Virus record (IMG/VR): IMGVR_UViG_3300042564_001487
Location: 1 to 35,009 of that record
Source of the DNA: a virus
DNA: 35,009 bases
Reading direction: 5' to 3' (one strand)
How positions within the stretch are numbered: position 1 is the first letter of the stretch; every line of letters starts with the position of its first letter. Of this stretch, positions 20,540-28,663 are shown in pieces. Position numbers and translations under genes: made by a program. The notes under the pieces were generated by a model, which had not been told where the DNA came from, ran no database searches, and saw only the letters and a list, made by a program, of their open reading frames with translations.

Positions 20540-22854
20540 AACTTGCAGGCTTCGCAGTCTTCGCCCTCGAGATCAAAGTCGATGATTTCAAGAGGGGCCG
20601 CTTCGGCAGTTTGTTTTGATCCGGCTTTGTTGATCAGGCTGTAGTAGAATGTTTTCAGGCCCCAGTAGTGTGCCTGCATCAAGTTCTTGGCAATCAATGT
20701 TGTAGGGACTTTGCGATCTGGGAAATGTGCTGGATTGTAGAACGTATTTGTTGAGATTGACTGATCCACATAGGCCGCCAACACCGCCGCTGTTTTCAAA
20801 TAACCATCACAGTCTTTTTGTGCCCACATCTGTTGATACTTGTTTTTCAATTTGTGGTACTCGGGCACAACCTGTGTAAGGCTTCCTGCTTTAGATTCTT
20901 TAACTGAAATCAAGCTCATGGGCATTTCAATGCCGTTGGTTGAGTTGATAACAACACTACTGGACTCCACAGGAGCAATGGCCATCAGTGTGGCATTGCG
21001 TACTCCGTAACTACGCATTTCAGCACGTAGGCCTTCCCAGTTCAGTTCAGGCGTAAAGTCCGCGAGTTCATTTACCCCGGCGCTACGTCTCTCCCAAGGA
21101 AAGATACCTTTACCGTACCAGGTGCGGTCAGAATCTTTGCAACGGCCTCTTTCCTTAGCAAGTTCAACTGTTGCTTCGGTAAGGTAGAAAGCCTGATGTT
21201 CCATCCACGACTTGACTTCGGCCAAAGAGTCCTTGTTACCATATTGGAGTCCGCGCTTGGCATGCCAGTAAGCCAAGTTAGTAATACCGATACCAAGCGG
21301 CTGGATTTCGTCATTTGATAACTGCGATTGGATTGACAGGAAGTCTTGGTAGTCAAGAATATTACACAAGGATCTCTGCAGAATTCTACAAGCACGACGC
21401 ATGTCTTCAGGATTCCGGAATGCACCCCAGTTAATACTTCCCAGCGTACAGAGGGCGATTCGCCCATCAGCGTCATCCAATCTTTTAAATGGTCGAGTAG
21501 GTAGGAGAATTTCACAGCAAAGGTTACTCTGGTAAATGGTATGGTATTCAGTATCAAACGGACCTTGATTCTGAACGTTGTCAATGAACACTAGATAGAT
21601 GCGGCCAGTGTCAGTGCGCTCTTTGAGTATGCCTGACTTGAACACTTCTTCTGCACTCATGACCTTGGTACGTAGGTCTCGGCGCTTTTCATATTCCACA
21701 TACAGTTTTTCAAAGCGTTCGGTGTTGGCATAGAATGCTTCGTACAGTTCAGGTACTTCGTTGGGATCAAAGAATGTTATTTGTTCTTTGTTTTTAAATC
21801 GTCTCCAGAAGAAAGCACTAAGCACAACCCCATAATCCATATGACGGACTCGGGTTTCTTCGGTTCCTTGGTTGTTCTTAAGAACAATAAGATCATCAAA
21901 CTGAAGATGCCAAATAGGATAGAATACAGTAGCACTTGCATTGCGGATACCTCCTTGTGAGCATGAGCGTAAATCTCCAAACCACTTCTTTAAAAATGGT
22001 ATCATACCGGTGTGCATGATTTCGCCACCACGTATGGGTGAGCCTAAGGGGCGCAAGCGACCAATCTCCAAACCAATGCCAGCACGTTTGCTGGCATACT
22101 TGGCCATCATTTCGCCACTAGCAAAAATGGAGTCAAGATCATCATCACTGCGAATGAGTACACAACTACTGAACTGCTTAGTGGGAGTGCCAAGCCCAGC
22201 AAGAACAGGAGTTGCGAGAGTAAATAGACCGTCAGAAGCTGCATTGTAGTACTCCTTGATATAACGCATACGAGCTGTGTTGGGTTCTTCTCGGTGAAAC
22301 ACCGTGGCAGCCGCAATCATGTAACGAACCTGTGGTGTTTCATAAATTTCTTTTGTTGAGCGATTACGCACAAGATATTTTTCAATCAGTTGTTCCACAG
22401 CCGCATATGAATACTGCTCGTCTTTCACATGGTCGATCATGTCTTCCATGCGATTCCAGTCTTCTTCTGAATACCATTCCAAGAGTTCAGGAGTGTAGAG
22501 ACCAGTAGCCACGTTGCGCTTGACAATTTCATACAGGTGTGGAGGATCGTATGAACCGTATACATCTTTACGCAACATTGATAGTCGTTGCTTACCTGCC
22601 ACATACTGATAGTTGGTATGCCCAACGTCAGGATTTGATTCTACGTCAATCAGGTCCACTATGGCTCTCAGTGTGATACCGTCAATTTCTTTGGTTGTGA
22701 TGCCATCATAGAAATGCAACTGGGCTTTGATCTCAATCATTGATTGGCTCACATCTGCGATGCCTGCACAAACCTTGGCTATTTGCGCTTGCCATTTTTC
22801 CAACGCCAACGGCTCGCGAGTTCCGTCACGTTTTTGTACTGTTATTTGCTTCAT
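20536..22854 (-). CDS. nrdA: Class Ia ribonucleotide reductase, alpha subunit (NrdA)
   Basis: The catalytic subunit reducing ribonucleoside diphosphates, 772 aa (E. coli 761). An N-terminal ATP cone is present (1-95, starting QITVQKRDGT), giving allosteric control. Active-site pieces: C231 and C469 as the redox pair, N444-x-C446-x-E448 with the thiyl cysteine, Y737-Y738 in the radical path, and the C-terminal C767-x-x-C770 tail cysteines. Nothing essential is missing. It is followed by the 63-aa gene and nrdB with overlaps, so all are co-transcribed. It is preceded by the 141-aa gene with a 2-nt gap and a TAGGTAAC ribosome-binding region. Confidence 0.97.
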   Translation of the reverse strand: MKQITVQKRDGTREPLALEKWQAQIAKVCAGIADVSQSMIEIKAQLHFYDGITTKEIDGITLRAIVDLIDVESNPDVGHTNYQYVAGKQRLSMLRKDVYGSYDPPHLYEIVKRNVATGLYTPELLEWYSEEDWNRMEDMIDHVKDEQYSYAAVEQLIEKYLVRNRSTKEIYETPQVRYMIAAATVFHREEPNTARMRYIKEYYNAASDGLFTLATPVLAGLGTPTKQFSSCVLIRSDDDLDSIFASGEMMAKYASKRAGIGLEIGRLRPLGSPIRGGEIMHTGMIPFLKKWFGDLRSCSQGGIRNASATVFYPIWHLQFDDLIVLKNNQGTEETRVRHMDYGVVLSAFFWRRFKNKEQITFFDPNEVPELYEAFYANTERFEKLYVEYEKRRDLRTKVMSAEEVFKSGILKERTDTGRIYLVFIDNVQNQGPFDTEYHTIYQSNLCCEILLPTRPFKRLDDADGRIALCTLGSINWGAFRNPEDMRRACRILQRSLCNILDYQDFLSIQSQLSNDEIQPLGIGITNLAYWHAKRGLQYGNKDSLAEVKSWMEHQAFYLTEATVELAKERGRCKDSDRTWYGKGIFPWERRSAGVNELADFTPELNWEGLRAEMRSYGVRNATLMAIAPVESSSVVINSTNGIEMPMSLISVKESKAGSLTQVVPEYHKLKNKYQQMWAQKDCDGYLKTAAVLAAYVDQSISTNTFYNPAHFPDRKVPTTLIAKNLMQAHYWGLKTFYYSLINKAGSKQTAEAAPLEIIDFDLEGEDCEACKL

Positions 22855-22856
22855 TG

Positions 22857-23282
22857 TTACCTAATTTGTTGTTTTAATTGCTCTTGCGTAATGCTGTGTC
22901 GGGAGTTGAAACGTCCTAGAGTGATATTTAACATCTGCTCCGAGTCCCAATTCAGTATATATTTCTTTTCATGCACCAGGACTAAATTGTCGCTATCTAC
23001 CTCTACCAAAACGGCATCCTGCAGATCTGGCCGATCCAGCATAGTTATAGTATACAGTATTCCCAGGCCGCGAGCAAGAGGACAATAGAGATCGTCGCTC
23101 AATAATTGCCAGGGATCAGGCCAAACGGCTCGATCGTCCCAGTGCAAATGATATGCTCGCCAGGGAGTTTGAAACCACCATGAGTTGATGGCGTTGAGTG
23201 CTGTTTCCGCATCAGCGGTGGAGGCTTGTCGACGGAGTTGTGTCCAACTCTCAAGCCTTTCGGCAAAGGTTTTAGGCCACAT
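22857..23282 (-). CDS. Hypothetical phage protein (141 aa)
   Basis: A 141-aa protein rich in Trp and Asp (INSWWFQTPW, LHWDDRAVWPDPWQLL) with a later LGILYTITML helix and a VHEKKYILNWD strand pair. The order of Cys (C67 region), His and Asp around these blocks is vaguely like transglutaminase/papain folds, but I would not assign that. The start overlaps the tail spike stop by one base (TAATG), so it may assist that protein. Function unknown. Confidence 0.72.
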   Translation of the reverse strand: MWPKTFAERLESWTQLRRQASTADAETALNAINSWWFQTPWRAYHLHWDDRAVWPDPWQLLSDDLYCPLARGLGILYTITMLDRPDLQDAVLVEVDSDNLVLVHEKKYILNWDSEQMLNITLGRFNSRHSITQEQLKQQIR

Positions 23283-25069
23283 TAACTAGGAATAGTAGGA
23301 GAACCGAGACTAGTGATAGAATAATTAATTGCACCATCTGACCCGGTGCTGGTTGCGGTATAACTTACCAGTACATTAGCGCCATCGGCTGCGGCAGTTA
23401 GTGTCACGCCAGTTACACCATTTTCATAGTAGTCATCTGTGTACACAAAGCCTGTGCCTGTTGTACTCTGACCTTTGACTGCGGTCAATGTGCCTGTTCT
23501 ACGAAAGTCGCTTCGATTGATTGTGTAATCCATCTTAAAACCACTGTAGTATGTTCCTGCTACGTATACCAAATTGGCTCCGGCATTGTCATTAATAATG
23601 TCGTTGATACCAGCAACACGAGTGTAGGTGCCCACACTCAACTGATTGGCCAAGGTTAGATCTACTACATTATCTTGATATAGTGTGATGTTGTTGACAT
23701 TCATGCCCTGGGCGATATTGTTTTTGTCGTTTAGTGCTATGCGAGGATGCAAGGCTGTGCTGTATTGAGTTGTGCGTTCAAACATATCCCCAACACTGAC
23801 ATTGTTGGTTGCGTCTAGGTCAATTATGGCAGTCACTGGATTGGTCTGACCATTGAAACTGTTTCCAACTTCATAGAACGTGTTGTAGGCAGTGGCATTG
23901 AGACTGCAATTCACAATGATGATACCTTCAGCATAGATATTATCAAATGTGTTTTGTACTATGCGCACACCAGTTGGTCCAACATAGCCCACACCCGGAG
24001 AGATGGTTCCAAGATATACACCTTGGAACAAGGTATCAAATCTACAGTTGCTGACAGTTACGCCTTCCACTGCTTCGTCTGTGTTAACTCCCCATGCCAT
24101 CTTGGTAAAAATACAATTGTTCCAAACAATATTGGTACAAACATAACTGCCTTGGTTAGCAAAACTCACACCAGCTGTGGCAAGAGTGGCGGTGGTAAGT
24201 GTGGCCGCAGTTCCATTGCCTTCAAACGCCACACAGTCAAACACACAATCCACTGCACCCTGTACCAGCGCACCGCTAGTGGGCACATTGGTCTTAAACT
24301 TGATGCTGGACATTTCTACATGACCTGGCGGCAATGCACCACCGGTACCAATGTTTGCACCGGTCTGTTGAAGACTATCTGTGGTTCTAAACATATAATC
24401 GGGCAGTGTTTCAACACCCCAATAAGTGGTATTACCAATAGCTATGCCAATTGGCACCGCGGCAATGCTTCTATAGTATAGACCGCTGTTTTCTACCAGC
24501 ACACCCGAAGCATAGGCGATTGTAGAAGTCCAGGGTTGAACATTGAAACTGATGATTGTGCTGTCAGATCCTTCGCCGTAGAGTTTACAGTAAGGTGGAA
24601 TCAGCAGTGTGTCTGTGATAATGTATGTGCCGGCAGGAAAGAAAATACTGCGGCGGATACTGGGATTGATGTCTTGACAAAAAATCTGATCCAATGCACG
24701 ATTGATGTCAGCCGTGACATCTGTGATGCCATCTCCAGTGGCACCGAAGTCTGTAATCACAGCATAACTGTCCAGTCTGCTTTGTAGACTTTGACTGACT
24801 GGTGTACCTGCTGTGGCACCAGTTTGGACTGTGTAACCGGCCGCTTCACCTTTATAGGTATACTCAGTGGCATAGTTCAAGATGTCAGAAAATTCAGTAA
24901 GAACTTCTGTGTTACCAATAATAGGAGCGCCATCTGCCAGGGTACCATTACCGATAAAAAGTTGACGTGTGTCAGTTGCCCAGCCCAGTTCTGCGCCGGC
25001 TAATGGTTCGGGTAGATCGTTAAATAAACCCTTGCGTTGTGTGATTCGTGATATTTGTACAATTGCCAC
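23282..25069 (-). CDS. Tail spike/fibre with pectate-lyase-like beta-helix
   Basis: A 595-aa receptor-binding or glycan-degrading virion protein. The N-terminus (about 18-50, AGAELGWATDTRQLFIGNG) is the module found at the start of many phage tail fibres. At 107 the DFGATGDGITD motif begins a right-handed beta-helix of the Pectate_lyase_3 type, with FFPAGTYIITDTLLIP near 143-158 and YGEGSDSTII after it. Many short N/G/T-rich rungs follow up to about 470. The start is GTG at 25069 with AAAGGA 8 nt before it. A TAAATA motif at 25094-25099 may be a late promoter. Enzymatic activity cannot be read from the sequence. Confidence 0.87.
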   Translation of the reverse strand: MAIVQISRITQRKGLFNDLPEPLAGAELGWATDTRQLFIGNGTLADGAPIIGNTEVLTEFSDILNYATEYTYKGEAAGYTVQTGATAGTPVSQSLQSRLDSYAVITDFGATGDGITDVTADINRALDQIFCQDINPSIRRSIFFPAGTYIITDTLLIPPYCKLYGEGSDSTIISFNVQPWTSTIAYASGVLVENSGLYYRSIAAVPIGIAIGNTTYWGVETLPDYMFRTTDSLQQTGANIGTGGALPPGHVEMSSIKFKTNVPTSGALVQGAVDCVFDCVAFEGNGTAATLTTATLATAGVSFANQGSYVCTNIVWNNCIFTKMAWGVNTDEAVEGVTVSNCRFDTLFQGVYLGTISPGVGYVGPTGVRIVQNTFDNIYAEGIIIVNCSLNATAYNTFYEVGNSFNGQTNPVTAIIDLDATNNVSVGDMFERTTQYSTALHPRIALNDKNNIAQGMNVNNITLYQDNVVDLTLANQLSVGTYTRVAGINDIINDNAGANLVYVAGTYYSGFKMDYTINRSDFRRTGTLTAVKGQSTTGTGFVYTDDYYENGVTGVTLTAAADGANVLVSYTATSTGSDGAINYSITSLGSPTIPS

Positions 25070-25088
25070 AGTGATTGTCCTTTGGATA

Positions 25089-25805
25089 TCACATATTTAG
25101 CATGTAGTACTGTTCAACCTTTTTCCACCACAAGTTACGATATTTTTCAAATTCTGCGCCTTCCAGCACAAATTCCTGGTACTGCGGCCGGCCAACAATA
25201 TTGTGTTGCTCGTCTAGATCAGGTTTGACGCACATCAAAATCACGCCTTTGCGTATGCGTGTGCCGTGTAGTTCGTTGTGCGCTTCTGCATAGGCACACA
25301 GTTGTACAAAGTAGTCGTCGATCCACTCGCGCTTTTTGGGCCGGTTGGTTTGTTTGTAGTCTAGTATGGCTTCTTCGTTCAAGTGCATGCCCGCACCGTC
25401 TGTGGTACCTGCGTACACGCTGGGAAAGTATAAGGGAACTTCAATGCCCCAAAACTCCGTGACGTTCTTGAGTCCTTGATCAATTACCACATCTGCCATT
25501 GAATGGCTGGGCCAAGAGAAGGGATTGGACCCACGTTCTTTTCGCTCACCTGTTTTGACATAGTGCTCAAGATAGGTGTGCATGCGGGTGCCACGGTTGG
25601 CCGCTTCAGTGGTGATTTGCTGTGCTTTTTCTGCACCCACACGCCGTCGCCATTGATTCAAGGCTTCAACTTTTTCTGGCGGTTTTGTTTTGTCTAGGAT
25701 TGTGGTCACTGACGGTAAGTTTTTGCCATCGGGTGTGGCATAGTAACGCTTGCCCTCTATTGTGACTCGGGGAATGGGCTGGTAATCAAATTTTGGATTA
25801 TACAT
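25089..25805 (-). CDS. PD-(D/E)XK superfamily nuclease (RecB/Cas4-type exonuclease)
   Basis: A 238-aa nuclease-like protein. The core shows an early NLPSVTTILD block, RGTRMHTYLEHY (about 70-81, the motif with conserved His), GTTDGAGM (about 133-140) giving the first Asp, ILDYKQTNRP (146-155) giving D-x-K, and a Q-L-x-x-Y motif (QLCAYAEA, about 168-175). This order fits RecB-like/Cas4-like exonucleases used in phage recombination or host DNA breakdown. ATG 25805 is preferred over the ATG at 25817, because the promoter -10 box is at 25817-25822 and the message would start about 25810. It lies after iscA. Confidence 0.85.
   Translation of the reverse strand: MYNPKFDYQPIPRVTIEGKRYYATPDGKNLPSVTTILDKTKPPEKVEALNQWRRRVGAEKAQQITTEAANRGTRMHTYLEHYVKTGERKERGSNPFSWPSHSMADVVIDQGLKNVTEFWGIEVPLYFPSVYAGTTDGAGMHLNEEAILDYKQTNRPKKREWIDDYFVQLCAYAEAHNELHGTRIRKGVILMCVKPDLDEQHNIVGRPQYQEFVLEGAEFEKYRNLWWKKVEQYYMLNM
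25094..25099 (-). promoter_or_regulatory. TAAATA motif, possible late promoter for tail spike
   Basis: The minus strand reads GCTAAATATG, 24 nt before the GTG start of the tail spike gene. T4 late promoters have TATAAATA at -10 and no -35 box. The same core precedes other virion genes here (29884, 32960, 32984). It overlaps the last codons of the nuclease gene. Confidence 0.4.
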
Positions 25806-25806
25806 A

Positions 25807-25832
25807 ATTATAGTCAATTATAGACAATTATA
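25807..25832 (-). repeat. Three tandem 10-bp units, each a perfect -10 box
   Basis: The minus strand carries CTATAATT three times at exact 10-bp intervals; TATAAT lies at 25827-25832, 25817-25822 and 25807-25812. Ten base pairs is about one helical turn. The block lies directly before the nuclease start. Confidence 0.85.
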
Positions 25833-25845
25833 GTCCAGTTGTCAA
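25817..25845 (-). promoter_or_regulatory. Consensus sigma70 promoter (TTGACA-17-TATAAT) for the nuclease
   Basis: Minus-strand TTGACA (25840-25845) and the middle TATAAT (25817-25822) are both perfect and 17 bp apart. The -35 box touches the iscA stop codon. The predicted start about 25810 leaves only a few bases before ATG 25805, so the mRNA may be leaderless. Confidence 0.8.
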
Positions 25846-26169
25846 CTATATTCGAAAACTTTCTCCGCAGCCGCAACGATCACGTTCGTTGGGATTTGAG
25901 AATTCAAAGCCTTCGTTGAGGCCTTGGCGCACATAATCTACAGTCATGTTGTGTAGATACACATCATCTTTTTGAGTTACTAGAACTACAAAATCAGGTT
26001 GTGCATAATTGATAACATACTGTTCAGGTGTGTATTCTCGAACGTATTCCAGCACATAAGCAAGACCTGAGCAACCTGTAGTTTTAACTCCAAGCCGAAT
26101 GCCAGCATAGCCCTTGGCTGTGACTAGTTTTTGGATTTTGTTTCGTGCTGTGTCAGTGAACGAGATCAT
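25846..26169 (-). CDS. iscA: A-type iron-sulfur carrier (IscA/HesB family)
   Basis: A 107-aa A-type carrier that passes Fe-S clusters to target proteins. The three ligand cysteines are present: C33 in TGCSGLAY and C99/C101 in RCGCGESF at the C-terminus. Length is typical. HesB/IscA-like genes are known in several T4-like phages. It overlaps iscU by 17 nt, and lacks a clear ribosome-binding site, so it is probably translated by coupling. It ends next to the nuclease promoter. Confidence 0.94.
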   Translation of the reverse strand: MISFTDTARNKIQKLVTAKGYAGIRLGVKTTGCSGLAYVLEYVREYTPEQYVINYAQPDFVVLVTQKDDVYLHNMTVDYVRQGLNEGFEFSNPNERDRCGCGESFRI

Positions 26170-26536
26170 GCTTTTTGCGATAGTCTTCTACCGCGGCTTT
26201 AATCGCGTCTTCAGCAAGTATGGAACAATGTATCTTGACCGGCGGGAGGGCCAGCTCTTCAGCAATCTCTGAATTCTTGATCGCCCCTGCGGCGTCAAGC
26301 GACATTCCTTTGACCATTTCAGTAATCAGCGAGCTTGAAGCAATTGCTGAGCCACATCCGTAAGTCTTAAATCTTGCATCTGTGATAATGCCGTCTTTGA
26401 CCTTGATCTGAAGTTTCATCACGTCACCGCAAGCAGGTGCTCCTACCATGCCTGTACCGATTGAATCGTCAATTTCAAATTTACCCACGTTGCGTGGATT
26501 TTCATAGTGATCAATTACTTTGTCTGAGTAGGCCAT
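26153..26536 (-). CDS. iscU: Iron-sulfur cluster scaffold IscU
   Basis: A 127-aa scaffold on which [2Fe-2S] clusters are built from IscS sulfur. All functional residues are seen: C36 and D38 (GAPACGDVM), C61 (YGCGSAI), C104 (KIHCSIL) and the LPPVK motif (97-101) that is read by the HscA/HscB chaperones. It looks fully functional and nearly the same length as E. coli IscU (128 aa). No IscS, HscA or ferredoxin is nearby, so it would rely on host partners. The start is 1 nt after the secreted-protein gene, with no clear ribosome-binding site. Confidence 0.96.
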   Translation of the reverse strand: MAYSDKVIDHYENPRNVGKFEIDDSIGTGMVGAPACGDVMKLQIKVKDGIITDARFKTYGCGSAIASSSLITEMVKGMSLDAAGAIKNSEIAEELALPPVKIHCSILAEDAIKAAVEDYRKKHDLVH

Positions 26537-26537
26537 A

Positions 26538-26837
26538 TTATTGTGTACAGGTTCTAGATCTAGTCACAGTGCCGTCCCAGTTTCGGGTTTCAACCCAAGG
26601 GCCACATTGTTGGCGTTGATATTCAACCACTTGAGGGTGTACAACCACAGGGCGTTCAACATACACTGTTTGTGGCTGTGTGTAAACCACTCGAGGAGGA
26701 GCATCAACCTGGTTGAGTCTTTGGAAAGCCCATAATGCGGCCATGCCTGCTAGTGCGCCTTGTTCACGGTCGCCCCAGGCCAATGCATTGGTACTGGCCA
26801 ACGCACTCATCAAAACAAAAATTACAGCTTTTTTCAT
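26538..26837 (-). CDS. Secreted protein with signal peptide (99 aa)
   Basis: A 99-aa exported protein. MKKAVIFVLMSALASTNALA is a clear signal peptide with cleavage before WGDREQ. A short Ala/Leu helix (ALAGMAALWAF) follows, then a Pro/Val/Tyr-rich stretch (RVVYTQPQTVYVERP) and a C-terminal domain with two cysteines (CGPWVETRNWDGTVTRSRTC). I associate the AWG.RE..ALAG start with uncharacterised betaproteobacterial periplasmic proteins, so it may be host-derived. ATG 26837 is preferred over upstream starts because of a perfect AGGAGG. A sigma70 promoter is just upstream. It leads an operon with iscU and iscA. Confidence 0.8.
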   Translation of the reverse strand: MKKAVIFVLMSALASTNALAWGDREQGALAGMAALWAFQRLNQVDAPPRVVYTQPQTVYVERPVVVHPQVVEYQRQQCGPWVETRNWDGTVTRSRTCTQ

Positions 26838-26856
26838 AATACGCCTCCTATAGTGA

Positions 26857-26885
26857 AGTATACTATATTTAACGTTTTGTGTCAA
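26857..26885 (-). promoter_or_regulatory. Sigma70 promoter (TTGACA-17-TATACT) for secreted protein-iscU-iscA
   Basis: Minus-strand TTGACA (26880-26885) and TATACT (26857-26862) are 17 bp apart. The start point is close to the AGGAGG ribosome-binding site. The spacer includes TAAATA, which is probably incidental. Confidence 0.8.
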
Positions 26886-26898
26886 CCTTTGGTTGACA
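26880..26898. repeat. Perfect inverted repeat overlapping the -35 box
   Basis: TGTCAACC-TTT-GGTTGACA: two 8-bp arms with a 3-nt centre. One arm holds the -35 hexamer of the promoter at 26857-26885. It lies between the stop of the 120-aa gene and that promoter, so it could be an operator or a small terminator hairpin; no U-tract follows. Confidence 0.65.
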
Positions 26899-26905
26899 GG
26901 ATTGG

Positions 26906-27268
26906 TTAAACACCGCGGTCTTTGTTCATTGCCGATTTGGCAGCACTGGCCACAATGTCCTGTGCTTTGTTCACTGGCATAGCAACATTTGGTTCGCCTG
27001 CACCTTTGAACACTAACACGCCTGTGTTTGGATCCATAGGTTCCAAAAGGTTACTGAGTGGCTCTTGACTCACAACATCGGCTAGATTTTGGGCGGTGAT
27101 GTTGATATCCAAATCATTTGCCAGTTTGATGAATGCATCCTGGCTGATTTCTTTTTTGGCATTGGTGTCTTTGGCACGACCATCCAGAAACTGCACCAAG
27201 CCCGACAGTTGCGCTGGGTTAGGCGGAGCCGCCATTCCCATGCTACTGTCAACTTCAAATATTTTCAT
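26906..27268 (-). CDS. Hypothetical phage protein (120 aa), probable virion/head-associated
   Basis: A 120-aa soluble protein with an LSNLLEPMDPNTGVLVFKG block (71-89) that I recall from marine T4-like phages without assigned function. The N-terminus MKIFEVDSSMG has an [IL]-x-E motif within six residues. The start overlaps the preceding Ala-rich protein gene by one base (TAATG). It probably belongs with the head/virion group that follows upstream. Confidence 0.7.
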   Translation of the reverse strand: MKIFEVDSSMGMAAPPNPAQLSGLVQFLDGRAKDTNAKKEISQDAFIKLANDLDINITAQNLADVVSQEPLSNLLEPMDPNTGVLVFKGAGEPNVAMPVNKAQDIVASAAKSAMNKDRGV

Positions 27269-28215
27269 TATCTTTTGGCGCGACCCAGCGCGGCGGCAGG
27301 AGGTTCAGCACCAGCATCAGCGGCTGCGGCATCCAATGCAGCATCTGCACCCATGTCAGCACCAGCTTCGGCACCCATAGCACCTGCGGCGGCCATGTCA
27401 GCACCTGCGGCGGCCATATCACCTGCGCCTGCGGCGATGTCAGCGCCCATAGCGCCAGCGGCTGCGGCACCAGCAGGAGCAGCACCAGTTACCACATTCA
27501 ATGCGGCGTCAAGTTGTTGCTTGGCACCTTGAATATTTTGTAACAGGCCTGTTAGTGCGGCTGTGGCGTCTGCATTGAATTGTGCGGCTTGGTCAACACC
27601 AACTTGATTCTTGATTGAATCAACTAGAGCTGGAAGTTCTTTGAATTGCAGTTCACTCACATCTTCCAACATGGCTTGCATTTTGTCAACCATGTCTTGA
27701 GCGGCCAACACAACTTGAGCTTGTTGAATTTCGCTTTCGTTCAGTCGGCGTGCCATTCTACGGAAGCGGCTTTCGGCTTGCATCATTGCGGCGCCAGCCA
27801 CTAGCTTTTGTTCTTCAGGATTCAATGACTGACCAGCGGCAGACTTCTTGAGTGCGGCAGCTAGTTTAGGATCTTTAGGGGCGGCGCCGGCTGTGGGGGC
27901 AGGAGCTGCGCCAGGAGCAGGTGTAGAACCTGGAGCAGGTGTAGAACCTGGTGTAGGAGGCATGACGTTTTCTTTCAAACGTGTGCTCAATGCCTGCTCC
28001 ATCATTACCAATTGCAGATAACGTGGATCTTGCTCACTACTGTGACGTGCAGAAGTCTTGCGATGCTCGCCTAGGATGCCACGCACTTTGCCCAACATTG
28101 CTCGAGTTTGACCACGTGTTAATTGGTCAAAACTAATGCGGTTACCAAAGTAACTTTCGAATACTTTGGCTATTTGCTTACTTGGCGTTGGAGCCGATAG
28201 TTCTTGCAGTTTCAT
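27268..28215 (-). CDS. Ala-rich hypothetical protein, probable head/assembly protein (315 aa)
   Basis: Residues 1-80 form a helical domain (ESYFGNRISFDQLTRGQTRAML, RYLQLVMMEQAL) seen, from memory, in uncharacterised proteins of marine T4-like phages. A Pro/Ala/Gly linker with 6-residue repeats (GSTPAP) covers about 87-112. A second helical domain runs about 113-240, with heptad-like spacing. The last 70 residues are almost only Ala, Gly, Met, Asp and Glu. Helical, low-complexity proteins of this kind suit a scaffold or internal head protein, but that is inference. The start overlaps the upstream gene by 38 nt. Confidence 0.72.
   Translation of the reverse strand: MKLQELSAPTPSKQIAKVFESYFGNRISFDQLTRGQTRAMLGKVRGILGEHRKTSARHSSEQDPRYLQLVMMEQALSTRLKENVMPPTPGSTPAPGSTPAPGAAPAPTAGAAPKDPKLAAALKKSAAGQSLNPEEQKLVAGAAMMQAESRFRRMARRLNESEIQQAQVVLAAQDMVDKMQAMLEDVSELQFKELPALVDSIKNQVGVDQAAQFNADATAALTGLLQNIQGAKQQLDAALNVVTGAAPAGAAAAGAMGADIAAGAGDMAAAGADMAAAGAMGAEAGADMGADAALDAAAADAGAEPPAAALGRAKR
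27918..27951. repeat. 18-bp tandem repeat coding for GSTPAP units
   Basis: CAGGTGTAGAACCTGGAG is followed at once by a second copy of at least 16 bp. It encodes the duplicated GSTPAP in the linker of the 315-aa protein and is a likely site of length change by slippage. Confidence 0.8.
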
Positions 28216-28663
28216 TATTGAATCCCTTAATTTGCATATATTTAGCCTGATTTACACATTTCTCTAGTTCGGCTGTAACTGAGTTGTACTGGTCTATTTT
28301 GGGTTGCAGTTTCATGTTTATGATTTCATAAAATGATTCTGTTCGCCCACGCTCGCCAATGACTTGTCGGCAGTATATATCTGCCGCTAATACTTGTTTT
28401 TTACGATCCAACACCAGAATCTGATTGGATAGATTGTAATTGCGTTGATGGTCTGTTGTACACCAACTCATAGCTGTTTTTTTTGTGCTGAATGAATGAA
28501 TAGTTTTGTCCCAAGTACTCACTTGATATCTAGTGCCCTGCGGCTGTATACAATACTTGCCAAAAACCACAAGAGAACCAGTACCATCATCCAGGATGAT
28601 AGAATCGATATTGCGTTTGAGCTCACGTTCGGCCCATTGTTCTAGTTTCTGGTCTCGGGTCAT
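28178..28663 (-). CDS. Hypothetical phage protein (161 aa)
   Basis: A 161-aa protein with an N-terminal helix (RDQKLEQWAERELKRN), a central beta domain (GSLVVFGKYCIQ, TRYQVSTWDKTIHSFS, AMSWCTTDHQRNYNL) and a C-terminal coiled coil ending KYMQIKGFNNETART. I recall relatives in cyanophages, uncharacterised. The frame is open 23 codons further. ATG 28663 is chosen because it overlaps the upstream stop (ATGA). Its 3' end overlaps the 315-aa gene by 38 nt. Confidence 0.75.
   Translation of the reverse strand: MTRDQKLEQWAERELKRNIDSIILDDGTGSLVVFGKYCIQPQGTRYQVSTWDKTIHSFSTKKTAMSWCTTDHQRNYNLSNQILVLDRKKQVLAADIYCRQVIGERGRTESFYEIINMKLQPKIDQYNSVTAELEKCVNQAKYMQIKGFNNETARTIGSNAK

Noticed and set aside
27290-27500. 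Repeated GC-rich stretch as a CRISPR or satellite array
   Set aside because: The periodicity comes from Ala/Gly/Met/Asp-rich codons of the 315-aa protein; no spacer-repeat structure.
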